From NCBI RefSeq assembly GCF_003060825.1, contig NZ_CP028922.1, positions 916,501-980,500 on the forward strand: a stretch of DNA of 64,000 nucleotides, given 5' to 3'. The notes beneath the pieces are model-generated. The model saw nothing but the letters and a program-made list of their open reading frames with translations, was not told where the DNA came from and searched no databases. The DNA is from Paenibacillus sp. CAA11. GTDB taxonomy: Bacteria > Bacillota > Bacilli > Paenibacillales > Paenibacillaceae. The position numbers and the translations under genes are program-made. Below are positions 50,677 through 60,255 of this stretch, piece after piece. Position 1 is the stretch's first letter. Each line of letters starts with the position of its first letter.

Positions 50677-51447
50677 ATGGAAATTTTGAATGTTACGCAG
50701 CTAAGTAAAATATATAAAGGGATGGTGTCCTACGAGGCCCTCTCGGGGATCAATCTATCTATTGAAAAAGGGGAATTTGTCGGGGTTATGGGCCCCTCGG
50801 GCAGCGGTAAGACAACCTTGCTTAACCTAGTGTCAACGATCGACCGGCCAACCTCTGGAGAGATTCGGATCGCGGGGGAGAATCCGTTCGAACTGAAGCC
50901 GGATAAGCTGGCGATGTTCCGGAGGCGTGAGCTCGGCTTTGTCTTCCAGTCCTTCAATTTGCTCAATACGTTGACCGTAAAGGAAAATATCCTGCTGCCG
51001 CTCACCCTTGACGGGACACCGCTCAGAGAGATGGATCGCCGCGTTGATGTCCTCGCACAGAAGCTTGGAATCACCTCGATCCTGGATAAGCGTACCTACG
51101 AAATATCCGGAGGGCAAGCTCAGCGGACAGCCATTGCCCGCGCGCTGATTCACGGGCCGAAGCTGGTGCTGGCGGATGAGCCGACAGGGAACCTGGATTC
51201 CAAAGCTGCACGCGATGTGATGGAGATTCTGGAACAGCGCAACCGCGAGGATGAAGCAACGATGCTGCTGGTTACCCATGATCCCGTAGCAGCGAGCTAC
51301 TGCTCGCGTGTGATCTTCATCAAGGACGGTCAGCTGTATAACGAAATTCATTTCGGCGATAACCGGGCCGCCTTCTATCAGAAGATTATCAACGTGCTAT
51401 CTTTGATGGGAGGTTCGGGGCATGACATTTCGCCAGTTCGCGTTTAA
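50677..51447 (+). CDS. bceA: BceA-type ABC transporter ATPase
   Basis: 256 residues (AGGAGG upstream). Walker A GPSGSGKTT, signature ISGGQAQRTA, Walker B LVLADEPTGNLDS, H-loop VTHDPVAA. MacB-like subgroup that works with a single large FtsX-type permease. The 117-bp gap after the kinase gene probably holds a BceR-controlled promoter, but I see no clear inverted repeat there. Overlaps the permease gene by 26 bases. Confidence 0.9.
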   Translation: MEILNVTQLSKIYKGMVSYEALSGINLSIEKGEFVGVMGPSGSGKTTLLNLVSTIDRPTSGEIRIAGENPFELKPDKLAMFRRRELGFVFQSFNLLNTLTVKENILLPLTLDGTPLREMDRRVDVLAQKLGITSILDKRTYEISGGQAQRTAIARALIHGPKLVLADEPTGNLDSKAARDVMEILEQRNREDEATMLLVTHDPVAASYCSRVIFIKDGQLYNEIHFGDNRAAFYQKIINVLSLMGGSGHDISPVRV

Positions 51448-53350
51448 TAACATTTTCCGCAATAAGCGGACTTATTTGGCCCACTTCTTCAGCAGCGCGT
51501 TCTCAGTGATGATCTTCTTTGTCTATGCTCTTTTGCAGTTCCATCCTAATCTGCAGGGGCGCTTAGCCTCCAGCAGTGAGACCCTTAGCGCCTTGGCGAC
51601 TTATGGGATGATTATCTCTGAAGTTGTGATTCTAATCTTCTCATTTCTGTTCCTGCTGTATTCTGTTGGCTCCTTCCTGAAGCTGCGGAAGAAGGAGTTC
51701 GGTATATTCATGCTGCTGGGCATGTCGCGCAAGCAGCTCAACCGCCTGGTCTTTACAGAGAATTTGCTGATTGGCTTGGCGGCCATCATTATGGGGATGG
51801 GTGTAGGCATCATCTTCTCCAAGCTGATTCTACTCTTTTGCGGAACGGTGCTGGCGATCAATCACGGGCTTCCCTTCTATTTCCCGCTGAAGCCCTTGCT
51901 GCTGACGGGAGCCGCCTTCCTCATTCTATTCCTGTTTATTTCTATACTCAGCTCCCTGCTGCTGGGAAAAGGAAATCTGATCGACCTGATCAAAGCAGAA
52001 GATGCGCCAAAGCCTGAGCCGAAGGCTTCCATTCTGCTATCCTTGCTGGCTGTCCTCTTCATTGGCGGCGGTTATGCTTGTGTATTTGCGTTCACGATTC
52101 TGCGGCTGTTCGCCTTCTTCCCGCTGCTGCTCGCAGGGGTCTTCTTCACCATTTTGGGGACTTACTTCCTCTATACGCAGCTGAGTGTATATTTCATCCG
52201 CAGGCTGAAGACGAAGAGGTCTTTGTTCTTCCGGAGAATAAATCTGCTGACCTTCTCGGAGCTGACTTACCGGATGAAGGACAATGCTGTTATGTTCTTC
52301 ATGGTGACGATCATCGTGGCTTCCTCCTTTACGGGAATCGGCACGATGCTGGCTGTCTCAGATCCCGGACTGTCGGAGATGGTTAATCCGTATGCGTTCA
52401 CTTATCATTCGAATACGGAAAATGGGGAAGAAGAGAAGCATTTAAGTGAAATCGAGACCGCGCTTAAGCAAAGTAACATTTCTTACCAAAAGGCAGCTTT
52501 TATCCCTTTATTCACAGATCAGGGAACAGAGCTTATCAAGCTGAGTGAATACAATGCGATGACTGGTCTGCTCGGTTATGGCCCGGCCACTTTGAAAGAG
52601 GGAGAAGATGGCTTCCGCACTCCTGGCACTGTCGAACAGCGGAATGAATTCCGGAAAGAGAGCGAAGATGCTAAGCCAGCCGAGATCGAGCTTATTTTTA
52701 TGAATAAAAAATATGAAGTTCATTTAATAGGCCCGGGGACCGAGAGAGTGGTTCCGGGAGGCAATAAAGATATGATTGTGATCTCGGACCGCTTGTACGA
52801 AAGCCTTAAAGCGGCGGGAGATTATGTTTCGATAGCCAAGACGGTACTCTACAATGTTGAGGATTGGAAGCAAACTCGTGATGCTGCCGAGAAGCTGAGC
52901 GCGTCCATTAATAAAGAGATGCCTGAGTATCCGTTGGAATCTTTGGTGCTGAACTGGGCCAATTCCAAGCAGTCTAACGGCATTATTCTGATTGTCAGCG
53001 GGCTTGTGGGTATCGTGTTCTTCACCTTTGCGGCCAGCTTTACCTATTCCAGGCTGTATGCCGATCTGTCCCGGGATGAGCAGCAGTACCGCATGATCTC
53101 CAAGATTGGACTCAGCCGGAAGGAGCTGAGGAAGGTTGTCACCAGGCAGCTCGTTCTGATGTTCTTCCTGCCGATTGTGCTGGCTGTAGTTCACAGTGCG
53201 GTAGCTTTTATGGCTCTCCAGCAGCTGATCGATTACAGCATGCTCGGGCATGCGCTCTCGCTGTATGCATTCTTCATCGCAGTGCAGGTTGTGTATTATT
53301 TCATTACACGCTGGCGTTATCTGCAGCATATGTACCAGAAGGTCGGCTAG
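51422..53350 (+). CDS. bceB: BceB-type ABC transporter permease
   Basis: 642 residues; ten membrane segments in the FtsX pattern with a large extracellular domain (about residues 320-510) between helices 7 and 8, the hallmark of BceB. It begins MTFRQFAFNNIFRNKRTYLAHFFSS. BceAB frees lipid II-cycle intermediates from peptide antibiotics and reports flux to BceS. Bacitracin-type or lantibiotic substrates are expected; which cannot be told. Confidence 0.9.
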   Translation: MTFRQFAFNNIFRNKRTYLAHFFSSAFSVMIFFVYALLQFHPNLQGRLASSSETLSALATYGMIISEVVILIFSFLFLLYSVGSFLKLRKKEFGIFMLLGMSRKQLNRLVFTENLLIGLAAIIMGMGVGIIFSKLILLFCGTVLAINHGLPFYFPLKPLLLTGAAFLILFLFISILSSLLLGKGNLIDLIKAEDAPKPEPKASILLSLLAVLFIGGGYACVFAFTILRLFAFFPLLLAGVFFTILGTYFLYTQLSVYFIRRLKTKRSLFFRRINLLTFSELTYRMKDNAVMFFMVTIIVASSFTGIGTMLAVSDPGLSEMVNPYAFTYHSNTENGEEEKHLSEIETALKQSNISYQKAAFIPLFTDQGTELIKLSEYNAMTGLLGYGPATLKEGEDGFRTPGTVEQRNEFRKESEDAKPAEIELIFMNKKYEVHLIGPGTERVVPGGNKDMIVISDRLYESLKAAGDYVSIAKTVLYNVEDWKQTRDAAEKLSASINKEMPEYPLESLVLNWANSKQSNGIILIVSGLVGIVFFTFAASFTYSRLYADLSRDEQQYRMISKIGLSRKELRKVVTRQLVLMFFLPIVLAVVHSAVAFMALQQLIDYSMLGHALSLYAFFIAVQVVYYFITRWRYLQHMYQKVG

Positions 53351-53388
53351 AGAAGTGGTATAATGATATACAAGGAATGAATCCTAAA

Positions 53389-53427
53389 AGTCCTTCCGAA
53401 GAATGCAGCTTTCGGAAGGACTCTTTT
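53389..53427 (+). terminator. Terminator of the bce operon
   Basis: AGTCCTTCCGAA pairs perfectly with TTCGGAAGGACT, then TTTT. Confidence 0.85.
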
Positions 53428-53470
53428 ATGCTGGCAAGCGCCGATTTAAGAAACAGCAAGGATGGGAACT

Positions 53471-54046
53471 ATGAAGAATTTGCTCGTAACCGGTTATCGC
53501 GCCCATGAACTGAATATCTTTAATCAGAAGCATCAAGGCATTCCGTATATTATGAAGGCTCTTGAGAATAAGCTGGTCCCGCTGGTGGAAGAAGGCTTGG
53601 AATGGATCATTACGCCAGGACAATACGGGGTGGATTTATGGGCTGTAGAGGTGGCTATACAGCTCAAGAGCACATATCCGCACCTGAAGTGTTCTATACT
53701 GACAGCCTTCCAGTCCCAGGAGGAGAACTGGAAGGAGGACAAGCAGGAATATTTCCGCGAACTCCTGAGAGGCGTGGACTACTATGCGCCGGTTAGCAAG
53801 CAGCCTTATGCAGGCCCCTGGCAGTTCACCGCCCGCGACGAGCTGCTGCTGCGCAAGACCGATGGCATTCTGCTCGTCTATGATGAAGACGCCGGGGAAG
53901 GCAGCCCCAAGTTCATCCTTGAACGGGCACTGAAGAAGCAGCAACAGGACGGCTATGAGGTTATCCGGATCAGCTCGGAGGACATTCAGAGTGTAGCGGA
54001 TGAAGAAGCCTTGGGTATGGATACATTTATGGATGAAATGCCCTGA
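53471..54046 (+). CDS. ypsA: YpsA-family (DUF1273, SLOG-like) protein
   Basis: 191 residues from ATG 53471 with AAGGATGGG upstream. MKNLLVTGYRAHELNIF, the Gly-rich WIITPGQYGVDLWAVEVA and DGILLVYDED-GEGSPKF are the YpsA nucleotide-binding (Rossmann-like) features. In Bacillus YpsA affects cell division and oxidative stress resistance; the exact ligand is unsettled. Stands alone. Confidence 0.9.
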   Translation: MKNLLVTGYRAHELNIFNQKHQGIPYIMKALENKLVPLVEEGLEWIITPGQYGVDLWAVEVAIQLKSTYPHLKCSILTAFQSQEENWKEDKQEYFRELLRGVDYYAPVSKQPYAGPWQFTARDELLLRKTDGILLVYDEDAGEGSPKFILERALKKQQQDGYEVIRISSEDIQSVADEEALGMDTFMDEMP

Positions 54047-54176
54047 GATGTTCAAGCAGCTCTATCCGTTTGCAATCAACAGGCCGATTCAAGCTCTGCA
54101 AATTTTAATTTGACTTCTTAGGCTGGGATAGGTACAGTTGTAGTGAAATAATGAATTTCCAAAATTACATAGGAAG

Positions 54177-54265
54177 TCCACTAGGGGAGCCGTCAGCGGC
54201 TGAGACAAGAGCATATCTTGGACCCTTTGAACCTGATCTAGTTCGTACTAGCGTAGGAAAGTGGA
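54177..54265 (+). promoter_or_regulatory. TPP riboswitch (thi box)
   Basis: Conserved blocks in order: CTAGGGGAGC, GGCTGAGA, ACCCTTTGAACCTGATCTAG and CGTAGGAAAGTGGA, with closing stem TCCA/TGGA. Binds thiamine pyrophosphate and here controls the downstream tenA-thiMDE operon through the terminator at 54338. Confidence 0.97.
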
Positions 54266-54337
54266 GCCGGCTCGTTATATATTGCCCCTTGTACTTTCAT
54301 TAGTGACTAGTGAAGTACAGAACCTTGCCCCATAGCA

Positions 54338-54367
54338 GCCGCTCCAGTTCCCTGGAGCGGCTTTTTT
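54338..54367 (+). terminator. Riboswitch-controlled terminator
   Basis: GCCGCTCCAG pairs perfectly with CTGGAGCGGC, followed by TTTTTT, between the TPP aptamer and tenA. TPP binding should favour it. Confidence 0.85.
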
Positions 54368-54439
54368 GCGTTCCGTTTAAGCTGTGCGTGCGGGTCTTTA
54401 GAGTGCTTCCTGCAAGGCTATTATTCGGAGGTGGAGAAC

Positions 54440-55126
54440 ATGAGCTTTACCGCATCGCTCCGCAGACAGGCGGACGGCATTTTCGAGGCGATCTTTAACC
54501 ATCCCTTTGTAAGGGGAATTGCAGAGGGGAAATTGCAGAGGGAACAGCTGATTCACTATGTCAAGCAGGACTTTGAATACTTAAACGCCTACATGCGCAT
54601 CTATGGACTGGCCATATCCAAAAGCACAAGTCGGAAGGATATCGCTGTATTTAATGAGCAAATCTCGTTCATTCTGCACAGTGAGATTCATCCGCATCAG
54701 AACTTTTGCCAGGCTGCCGGGGTGACCTATGAGGAGCTGCAGGGATATCCGCTGGCTCCGTCCGCACATCATTATATTCGTCATATGCTTACGGCGGCAT
54801 ATGAAGGGAGTCTGGGAGAGATTATGGCCGTATTGTTGCCTTGTCCATGGACGTATCTGGAGATTGGCCAGAGGCTTCTGGAAGAGGTTCGTCCTTCAGA
54901 GTCCCACCCATTCTATGAGTGGATTCACTTCTATGGCGGTCAGTCCATGACCGTCACAGATCAGTTCCGGGAACGTGTAGATGCATGGGCGGAAACAACA
55001 ACAGAGCTGGAACGAGCGAGAATGACCGAGCATTTCATGCTCAGCTGTCAGCTGGAGTATTTGTTCTGGGATATGGCTTACAAGCTTGAGGAATGGCCGG
55101 TTCAGTTAGAGGCTGCGGCACTGTAA
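54440..55126 (+). CDS. tenA: Thiaminase II / aminopyrimidine aminohydrolase
   Basis: 228 residues from ATG 54440 (GGAGGTGG upstream). Family pattern: FNHPFVRGIAEGKLQREQLIHYVKQDFEYL (catalytic Asp), EQISFILHSEIHPHQNFCQ, and LLPCPWTYLEIGQ; the catalytic Cys in MLSCQLEYLFWDMA is present. TenA recovers the HMP pyrimidine from degraded thiamine. First gene of the salvage operon. Confidence 0.95.
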   Translation: MSFTASLRRQADGIFEAIFNHPFVRGIAEGKLQREQLIHYVKQDFEYLNAYMRIYGLAISKSTSRKDIAVFNEQISFILHSEIHPHQNFCQAAGVTYEELQGYPLAPSAHHYIRHMLTAAYEGSLGEIMAVLLPCPWTYLEIGQRLLEEVRPSESHPFYEWIHFYGGQSMTVTDQFRERVDAWAETTTELERARMTEHFMLSCQLEYLFWDMAYKLEEWPVQLEAAAL

Positions 55127-55179
55127 GTCTGAACTCTCCTATTGAAAAATCAATCCAAGAGAAAAGTGAGGTTAGTCCC

Positions 55180-56019
55180 ATGTTAGAACACCATATTTCG
55201 GGTCTTATTACTAAAATCCAGAGGGCCAAGCCGCTGATTCATAATATGACGAACGTAGTGGTCACCAATTTCACCGCCAATGGCCTGTATGCGCTCGGAG
55301 CTTCGCCGGTTATGGCGTATGCTCCAGAAGAGGTGGCGGATATGGCCAAGGTAGCTGGAGCCCTGGTCCTTAACCTCGGGACCCTATCCACAGAGCAGGT
55401 GGATGCCATGATCCTTGCAGGGCTGTCCGCGAATGCTCACGGAGTGCCTGTCCTGCTGGACCCGGTTGGCGCGGGCGCGACTGCCTTCCGGACGGAATCG
55501 GCGCTTCGTATTCTGCGTGAAGTGAAGGTGAGCCTGGTTCGCGGGAATGCAGCAGAGGTCGCGCATCTCCTTGGTGAAGCCCGGGAGATCAAGGGCGTTG
55601 ACGCCGGCATAAGTGGAGCCGATGAGAATGCGGAGCTTGCGATCCGGGCCGCGCGTAAGCTGGAGGCTGTCGTCGCGATTACCGGCCGCGAGGATGCCAT
55701 CTCGGATGGGCAGGGGTGCCGGATCATCAGCGGCGGGGATGCGCTGCTCACCCAGGTGACCGGAACCGGTTGCCTGCTGACATCCGTGCTGGGAGCGTTC
55801 GCAGCGGTTGAGAAGAACCTGCTGCTAGCCGGTACGGCCGGCCTGGCCTTCTACGGGGCAGCGGCATCCCGCGCAGCAGAACGAACCTCTGCCCAAGGGC
55901 CGGGCAGCTTCCAGATCGCTTTTCTCGATGAGCTGGCGAAGCTGCATCCGCATTCCCTGAAGGGGCATACGGCGATCAGAGAGCTTCAGGCCGAGCGAGC
56001 CGGAGGCCAGCAGGCATGA
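55180..56019 (+). CDS. thiM: Hydroxyethylthiazole kinase
   Basis: 279 residues from ATG 55180. KPLIHNMTNVVVTNFTANGLYALGASPVMA, VLLDPVGAGATAFRTE and TGTGCLLTSVLGAF (anion hole and catalytic Cys) define ThiM. Phosphorylates the thiazole moiety. The stop overlaps the thiD start (ATGA). Confidence 0.96.
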   Translation: MLEHHISGLITKIQRAKPLIHNMTNVVVTNFTANGLYALGASPVMAYAPEEVADMAKVAGALVLNLGTLSTEQVDAMILAGLSANAHGVPVLLDPVGAGATAFRTESALRILREVKVSLVRGNAAEVAHLLGEAREIKGVDAGISGADENAELAIRAARKLEAVVAITGREDAISDGQGCRIISGGDALLTQVTGTGCLLTSVLGAFAAVEKNLLLAGTAGLAFYGAAASRAAERTSAQGPGSFQIAFLDELAKLHPHSLKGHTAIRELQAERAGGQQA

Positions 56020-56837
56020 GCAATCACACCATTCCCACAGCGCTGACAATCGCCGGCTCAGACAGCGGCGGGGGGGCCGGCATTCAGGCGGATCTGAAGA
56101 CATTTCAGGAGCTTGGGGTGTTCGGCATGTCTGCGATTACCGCCATCACGGTGCAGAATACCATGGGCGTATCCGGGGTCTATCCGCTGCCGCCGGAAGC
56201 GACGGCCGAGCAGATCGAGGCCGTGGGCTCAGACTTTACGGTCGGCGCCCTGAAGACCGGCATGCTGTTCAGCGCTGATATCATTGCGGCAGCGGCCGAG
56301 CAGATCCGAGCCTTTGGCTGGAAGAACGTGGTCGTTGACCCGGTCATGATTGCCAAAGGCGGCAGCGAGCTGCTCCAGCAGGAGGCGGTTCAGGCGCTGA
56401 AGGAGCTGCTGCTCCCGCTTGCGCGGGTCGTGACGCCGAACTTGCCCGAGGCCGAGGTGCTGTCCGGCCTTGCGATCAGGACGGCGGCAGACCGGAGGGA
56501 AGCCGCCAAGCGGATCGGCGCCTGCGGCCCGCAGGTGGTGGTCATCAAGGGCGGACATGCAGAGGGCAGCGAGCAGGTGGTGGACCTGCTCTATGACGGC
56601 ACCGGCTTCTCTGAGCTGTCCGGCCCCCGCATTCACACCCCGCATACCCATGGCACAGGGTGTACGTTCTCGGCGGCGATTGCTGCCGAGATGGCTAAGG
56701 GGGCCGAGGTAGGGCAGGCAGTGGAGGTTGCCAGGGCTTTTATTCAGGCGGCGATCGAGGAGAATCTAGGATTGGGCCAGGGGCATGGCCCAACCAATCA
56801 TTGGGCCTACCGCCGCAGACAGGCGGTGCGCTCATGA
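56016..56837 (+). CDS. thiD: Hydroxymethylpyrimidine/phosphomethylpyrimidine kinase
   Basis: 273 residues. ALTIAGSDSGGGAGIQADLKTF, VVDPVMIAKGG, VTPNLPEAEVLSGL, THGTGCTFSAAIAAEMAKG with catalytic Cys and Gly loop. Makes HMP-PP from HMP in two phosphorylations. Translationally coupled on both sides. GC content rises noticeably in thiD and thiE. Confidence 0.96.
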   Translation: MSNHTIPTALTIAGSDSGGGAGIQADLKTFQELGVFGMSAITAITVQNTMGVSGVYPLPPEATAEQIEAVGSDFTVGALKTGMLFSADIIAAAAEQIRAFGWKNVVVDPVMIAKGGSELLQQEAVQALKELLLPLARVVTPNLPEAEVLSGLAIRTAADRREAAKRIGACGPQVVVIKGGHAEGSEQVVDLLYDGTGFSELSGPRIHTPHTHGTGCTFSAAIAAEMAKGAEVGQAVEVARAFIQAAIEENLGLGQGHGPTNHWAYRRRQAVRS

Positions 56838-57517
56838 CAGGCCGCTGGTCTGCTTCACAAGTTCGTGAGCTCTTGCGGATGTACCTGGTAGTCGGCAGTC
56901 AGAACTGCCGGTCCCATCCGCTGGAGGTCGTGGAGGAGGCCTTGGCCGGCGGGGCAACGCTTGTCCAGTTCCGCGAGAAGGGGCCTGGCGCACTCCGCGG
57001 CGCCCCGCTCAAGGAATTGGCACGTGAGCTTCAGGCCGCCTGCCGGCGCGCTGGCGTGCCGTTCATCGTCAATGACGATGTGGAGCTGGCGCTGTCCATT
57101 GATGCCGACGGGGTTCACGTCGGGCAGGACGATGAAGATGCGGGCCGTGTCCGCGTCCGCATCGGGGAGGGGCGGATACTGGGTGTATCCGCCCACAGTG
57201 TAGAAGACGCGCGCCGGGCTGCTGCCGGCGGTGCCGACTATTTGGGCATCGGGCCAATTTACCCGACGGGGTCCAAGGACGATGCCCGTGCCGTGCAGGG
57301 CCCGTCCATCCTGCGCGAGCTGCGCGCAAGCGGGATTGAGCTGCCGCTGGTAGGCATCGGCGGCATCACGGCATCGCGCGTGGAGGAGGTTATCCACGCC
57401 GGTGCAGACGGGATCGCCGTTATCTCGGCGATCACGCAGGCGGAGGCGTCCGGTGAGGCGGCGCGCCAGCTGAGCAGGCTTGTCAGCCACAGCCTTGCAG
57501 GCAGGCTGACAAGCTAA
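56834..57517 (+). CDS. thiE: Thiamine-phosphate synthase
   Basis: 227 residues from ATG 56834, overlapping the thiD stop (ATGA). VEEALAGGATLVQFREKGPG, VPFIVNDDVELALSIDADGVHVGQDD, VSAHSVEDARRA, GADYLGIGPIYPTGSKDDA and the phosphate loop GIGGITASRVEEVIHAGADGIAV. Joins HMP-PP and thiazole phosphate. With tenA, thiM and thiD this forms a salvage-only operon; no thiC, thiG or thiS is here. Confidence 0.96.
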   Translation: MTGRWSASQVRELLRMYLVVGSQNCRSHPLEVVEEALAGGATLVQFREKGPGALRGAPLKELARELQAACRRAGVPFIVNDDVELALSIDADGVHVGQDDEDAGRVRVRIGEGRILGVSAHSVEDARRAAAGGADYLGIGPIYPTGSKDDARAVQGPSILRELRASGIELPLVGIGGITASRVEEVIHAGADGIAVISAITQAEASGEAARQLSRLVSHSLAGRLTS

Positions 57518-57675
57518 CGACAGCGACAAGAGAGCAGGAGGACATGGAATAAGCCTAGATTGATAACGTTAAAGTACGGAGACCCTCTTAAAGGGATAAG
57601 ACCCTGTGGACGAATGTAGCTTAGTAGAAATGAACGCTGTGCAGCTCATCCCGGGATCCTTTTTTTTATACCATA

Positions 57676-57711
57676 GCATGCTTCTTCATTCATTGAAGGG
57701 GCATGCTTTTT
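57676..57711 (+). terminator. Terminator in the thiE downstream region
   Basis: GCATGC-TTCTTCAT / ATTGAAGG-GCATGC stem with TTTTT. Bases 57518-57675 contain no gene; a GGGATCC plus eight T at about 57652-57668 is a second weak terminator. Bases 57712-57879 form the leader of the next operon. Confidence 0.65.
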
Positions 57712-57879
57712 CTGTTGGTGACCGTATGGTTGGTATCAGCAACCAAAAGATAAGTTTTGCGTGAATTGCGGTAAAGCTTCGGTGAAGCGCAGGTTTAACC
57801 CAGTTACAATAAAAATCAGTCGTGTTACACATTTTGGTTTCATAGAAAGAAGACTGAAGAAGGGAAGGATGAGTGCACA

Positions 57880-58572
57880 TTGCAATATTTGCTTGAATGT
57901 CATGAGGTAACCAAGAAATACGGTTGCAAGAAGGCGCTGGATCGGTTGAATCTGGTTCTCCCGGAAGGCCGAATTCTGGGTTTGCTGGGGCCCAATGGGG
58001 CGGGAAAAACAACACTGATCAAATTAATTGTGGGCCTTCTTCGATCCTACCAGGGAGAGATCACTATTGCAGGAAGCAGGCCGGGAGTTGCCACTAAGGC
58101 CATTGTGTCCTATATGCCAGATCGGGAATTTTTGTATCCTTGGATGAATGTAGGGGAGGCCGTTAACTTCTTTGACCAGGCGTTTGCAGACTTTGACCGC
58201 AACCGTGCTCTAGGTATGATTGACGATCTGGGAATTCATTTGAAAGATAAGGTTAAGTCACTGTCCAAAGGCATGCAGGAGAGGGTGAATATGTCGTTGA
58301 TTTTCGCTAGGCAGGCTAAGCTGTTTGTGCTGGATGAGCCGCTGGCCGCTGTAGACCCCTCTACCCGTGACAAAATTATGAGAATTATTCTTGATTATTT
58401 CGATCCTGCGAGCTCGATTATTCTTAGTACCCATCTGGTACATGATGTGGAGCAGATTTTTACAGATGTTGCCATTGTTAGTGACGGTAAAGTGCTGCTT
58501 CAGGGGAGTGTGGAACATTTGCATCAAACCTATCAACAATCTATAGAATCGCTTTTCAAGGAGCTTGTCTAG
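57880..58572 (+). CDS. ABC transporter ATPase (YtrB-like)
   Basis: 230 residues from TTG 57880, after GGAAGGATG; the in-region ATG at 57868 is in another frame. Walker A GPNGAGKTT, signature LSKGMQERVN (LSKGM in place of LSGGQ, as in YtrB-type ATPases), Walker B LFVLDEPLAAVDP, H-loop STHLV. First gene of a five-gene run with two permeases, a kinase and a regulator. No GntR regulator precedes it as in the ytr operon. Confidence 0.85.
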   Translation: MQYLLECHEVTKKYGCKKALDRLNLVLPEGRILGLLGPNGAGKTTLIKLIVGLLRSYQGEITIAGSRPGVATKAIVSYMPDREFLYPWMNVGEAVNFFDQAFADFDRNRALGMIDDLGIHLKDKVKSLSKGMQERVNMSLIFARQAKLFVLDEPLAAVDPSTRDKIMRIILDYFDPASSIILSTHLVHDVEQIFTDVAIVSDGKVLLQGSVEHLHQTYQQSIESLFKELV

Positions 58573-58594
58573 CTAGCAATAAAGGAGGATGGAA

Positions 58595-59368
58595 ATGGTG
58601 TGGCTGCCCCAATTCAAGACGGAGCTCAGACGGCATATTCCTGTTGTCGCCACTTTAATTGTGCTTAGTTCTTGTGTTAGTTTGTATTTTGCATGGAATA
58701 AGAACTCGGATTATGCATTTACTTATTTGCTGATCAACATGGTCATAGGTATTTTAATCCCTGTTTATATTTTTGTAGATTACTATCAGGATTTCTATAT
58801 TGGGAAGAGGTCAATATCTCATACACTGCCTCTTAAGACTTCCAGCTTGTTCTGGATTAAGTCGGTGGTTTTTCTTGTGGGAATTATGCTGGTGTGGGCC
58901 AGCACGCTTTTGGAGCTTTTTTTGAACCCACATGGCTTATACCATGTTAGAATGGCTGGTTCCAGCAGTCCACTGCTGGGTGTTGCCTATATTATATTGT
59001 CTAAGCTCGCGGGGGCTGCAAGCGGTCTGGCTGTGATGGGGCTTGCCTTGGCGGCTGCCAAGCTGGTTAGGGTCAGGGCTGCAAGCTATTTGCTAATGGC
59101 CTGTATCATAGTTCTCATCGTAGCGCCCCAGTTCTTATGGATTACATCGGAAGGTTATCATTTTAAAATGGGGACCTCGGATCTCGATTCATTCAAACAG
59201 TATGCGGGCATGTTGAGCGTCAGTATTAGCTATGAGCCTCCATTTCAAGATATTAATGAGACGATCCGTTGGGCATCTGTATGGATCAATGCGGCTGTTG
59301 CGGTTGGAGCCGGTTCGGTGTTACATATCTTATTCAACTCTAGCAAATATGAAGTTTACGGAAACTGA
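58595..59368 (+). CDS. ABC transporter permease, first of two related subunits
   Basis: 257 residues from ATG 58595, six bases after AAAGGAGG. About six membrane segments. It shares a plan with the next permease: PVYIFVDYYQDFYIGKRSISHTLPLKTSS near the start, GTSDLDSFKQYAGMLSV and the end FNSSKYEVYG. The pair probably arose by duplication and forms a heterodimer. Confidence 0.78.
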   Translation: MVWLPQFKTELRRHIPVVATLIVLSSCVSLYFAWNKNSDYAFTYLLINMVIGILIPVYIFVDYYQDFYIGKRSISHTLPLKTSSLFWIKSVVFLVGIMLVWASTLLELFLNPHGLYHVRMAGSSSPLLGVAYIILSKLAGAASGLAVMGLALAAAKLVRVRAASYLLMACIIVLIVAPQFLWITSEGYHFKMGTSDLDSFKQYAGMLSVSISYEPPFQDINETIRWASVWINAAVAVGAGSVLHILFNSSKYEVYGN

Positions 59369-59460
59369 CAAGAGGTTATCCCTGTTTCGAACTAGAGGCG
59401 TGTTAGAATAATTTGGGAGGCAAGGTTTGGGTTTAGGTTTAGTGGAAAAGAGGAAGAAAA

Positions 59461-60255
59461 ATGGCCGCTCTCCATTTATTTAAAATAGAAGCAAAGCGAC
59501 AAATCCATCCAATACTCTGGGTTTTTCTGATCAGTCTGCTGCTGAATTTAATCTTCTCAAGCCGGAGTGGGGATGCGATCTATTCGGATTTGAATGTACT
59601 GATGAATCAGTGTATCGGTCTTTATCTACCTATTTATATCTTTATTGATTTTTACCGGGATATGTATGTGGGGATGAATTTGCTGAATCACATGGTCCCG
59701 GTCCGGACCTCGCTTCATTTTGTTATAAAGGCTTTAGTTCTCGCACTCGGTGTGATCGCAATATGGGCCACAAGCTTGATTCAGGTGTTCTTTAGTGAAC
59801 AAGGGCTTTACGCAGTAAGAATGCAGTCTTCCAGCCATCCGGTTATGGGGATCTGGTATATTACAGCCGCCAAATTCGCTTCCGTAGGATGCGGACTTGC
59901 GATCGTAGGCTTGGCGGCGGCGCTCGGCAGAAGGATTAGCTGCAAACGCCTAGCTATAGCTGCGATGATAGGAATAGTAGCTGGAATTACGCTGGTGCTA
60001 TTTTGGCTGAACCAACACGGGGCGGCTCACCCGGGGCAGTGGATGCTTGGTACAAGCTCTATTGAATCGTATAAGCAGTATGCTGGATTTTTGACCATAA
60101 ATTTCCCCGAGCCTTATATGAATTCCGATATATATGACACCGTCCGCTGGGATTCGGTCGGCATCAACGCAGCGGTGGCCCTAGCTGTGTCTCTAGTGGC
60201 CGGAAGGATGTTTAATTCGTCAAAGTATGAAGTGTATGGGAAGCTGGGGGCATGA
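59461..60255 (+). CDS. ABC transporter permease, second related subunit
   Basis: 264 residues. Parallel motifs to the preceding permease: LPIYIFIDFYRDMYVGMNLLNHMVPVRTS, GTSSIESYKQYAGFLTI, and an end FNSSKYEVYGKLGA. Six membrane segments. The stop overlaps the kinase ATG (ATGA), which ties the transporter to the signalling genes. Confidence 0.78.
   Translation: MAALHLFKIEAKRQIHPILWVFLISLLLNLIFSSRSGDAIYSDLNVLMNQCIGLYLPIYIFIDFYRDMYVGMNLLNHMVPVRTSLHFVIKALVLALGVIAIWATSLIQVFFSEQGLYAVRMQSSSHPVMGIWYITAAKFASVGCGLAIVGLAAALGRRISCKRLAIAAMIGIVAGITLVLFWLNQHGAAHPGQWMLGTSSIESYKQYAGFLTINFPEPYMNSDIYDTVRWDSVGINAAVALAVSLVAGRMFNSSKYEVYGKLGA

Noticed and set aside
57555..57572. cre-like GATAACGTTAAAG after thiE
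   Set aside because: At least three mismatches at fixed cre positions and no promoter or gene beside it.
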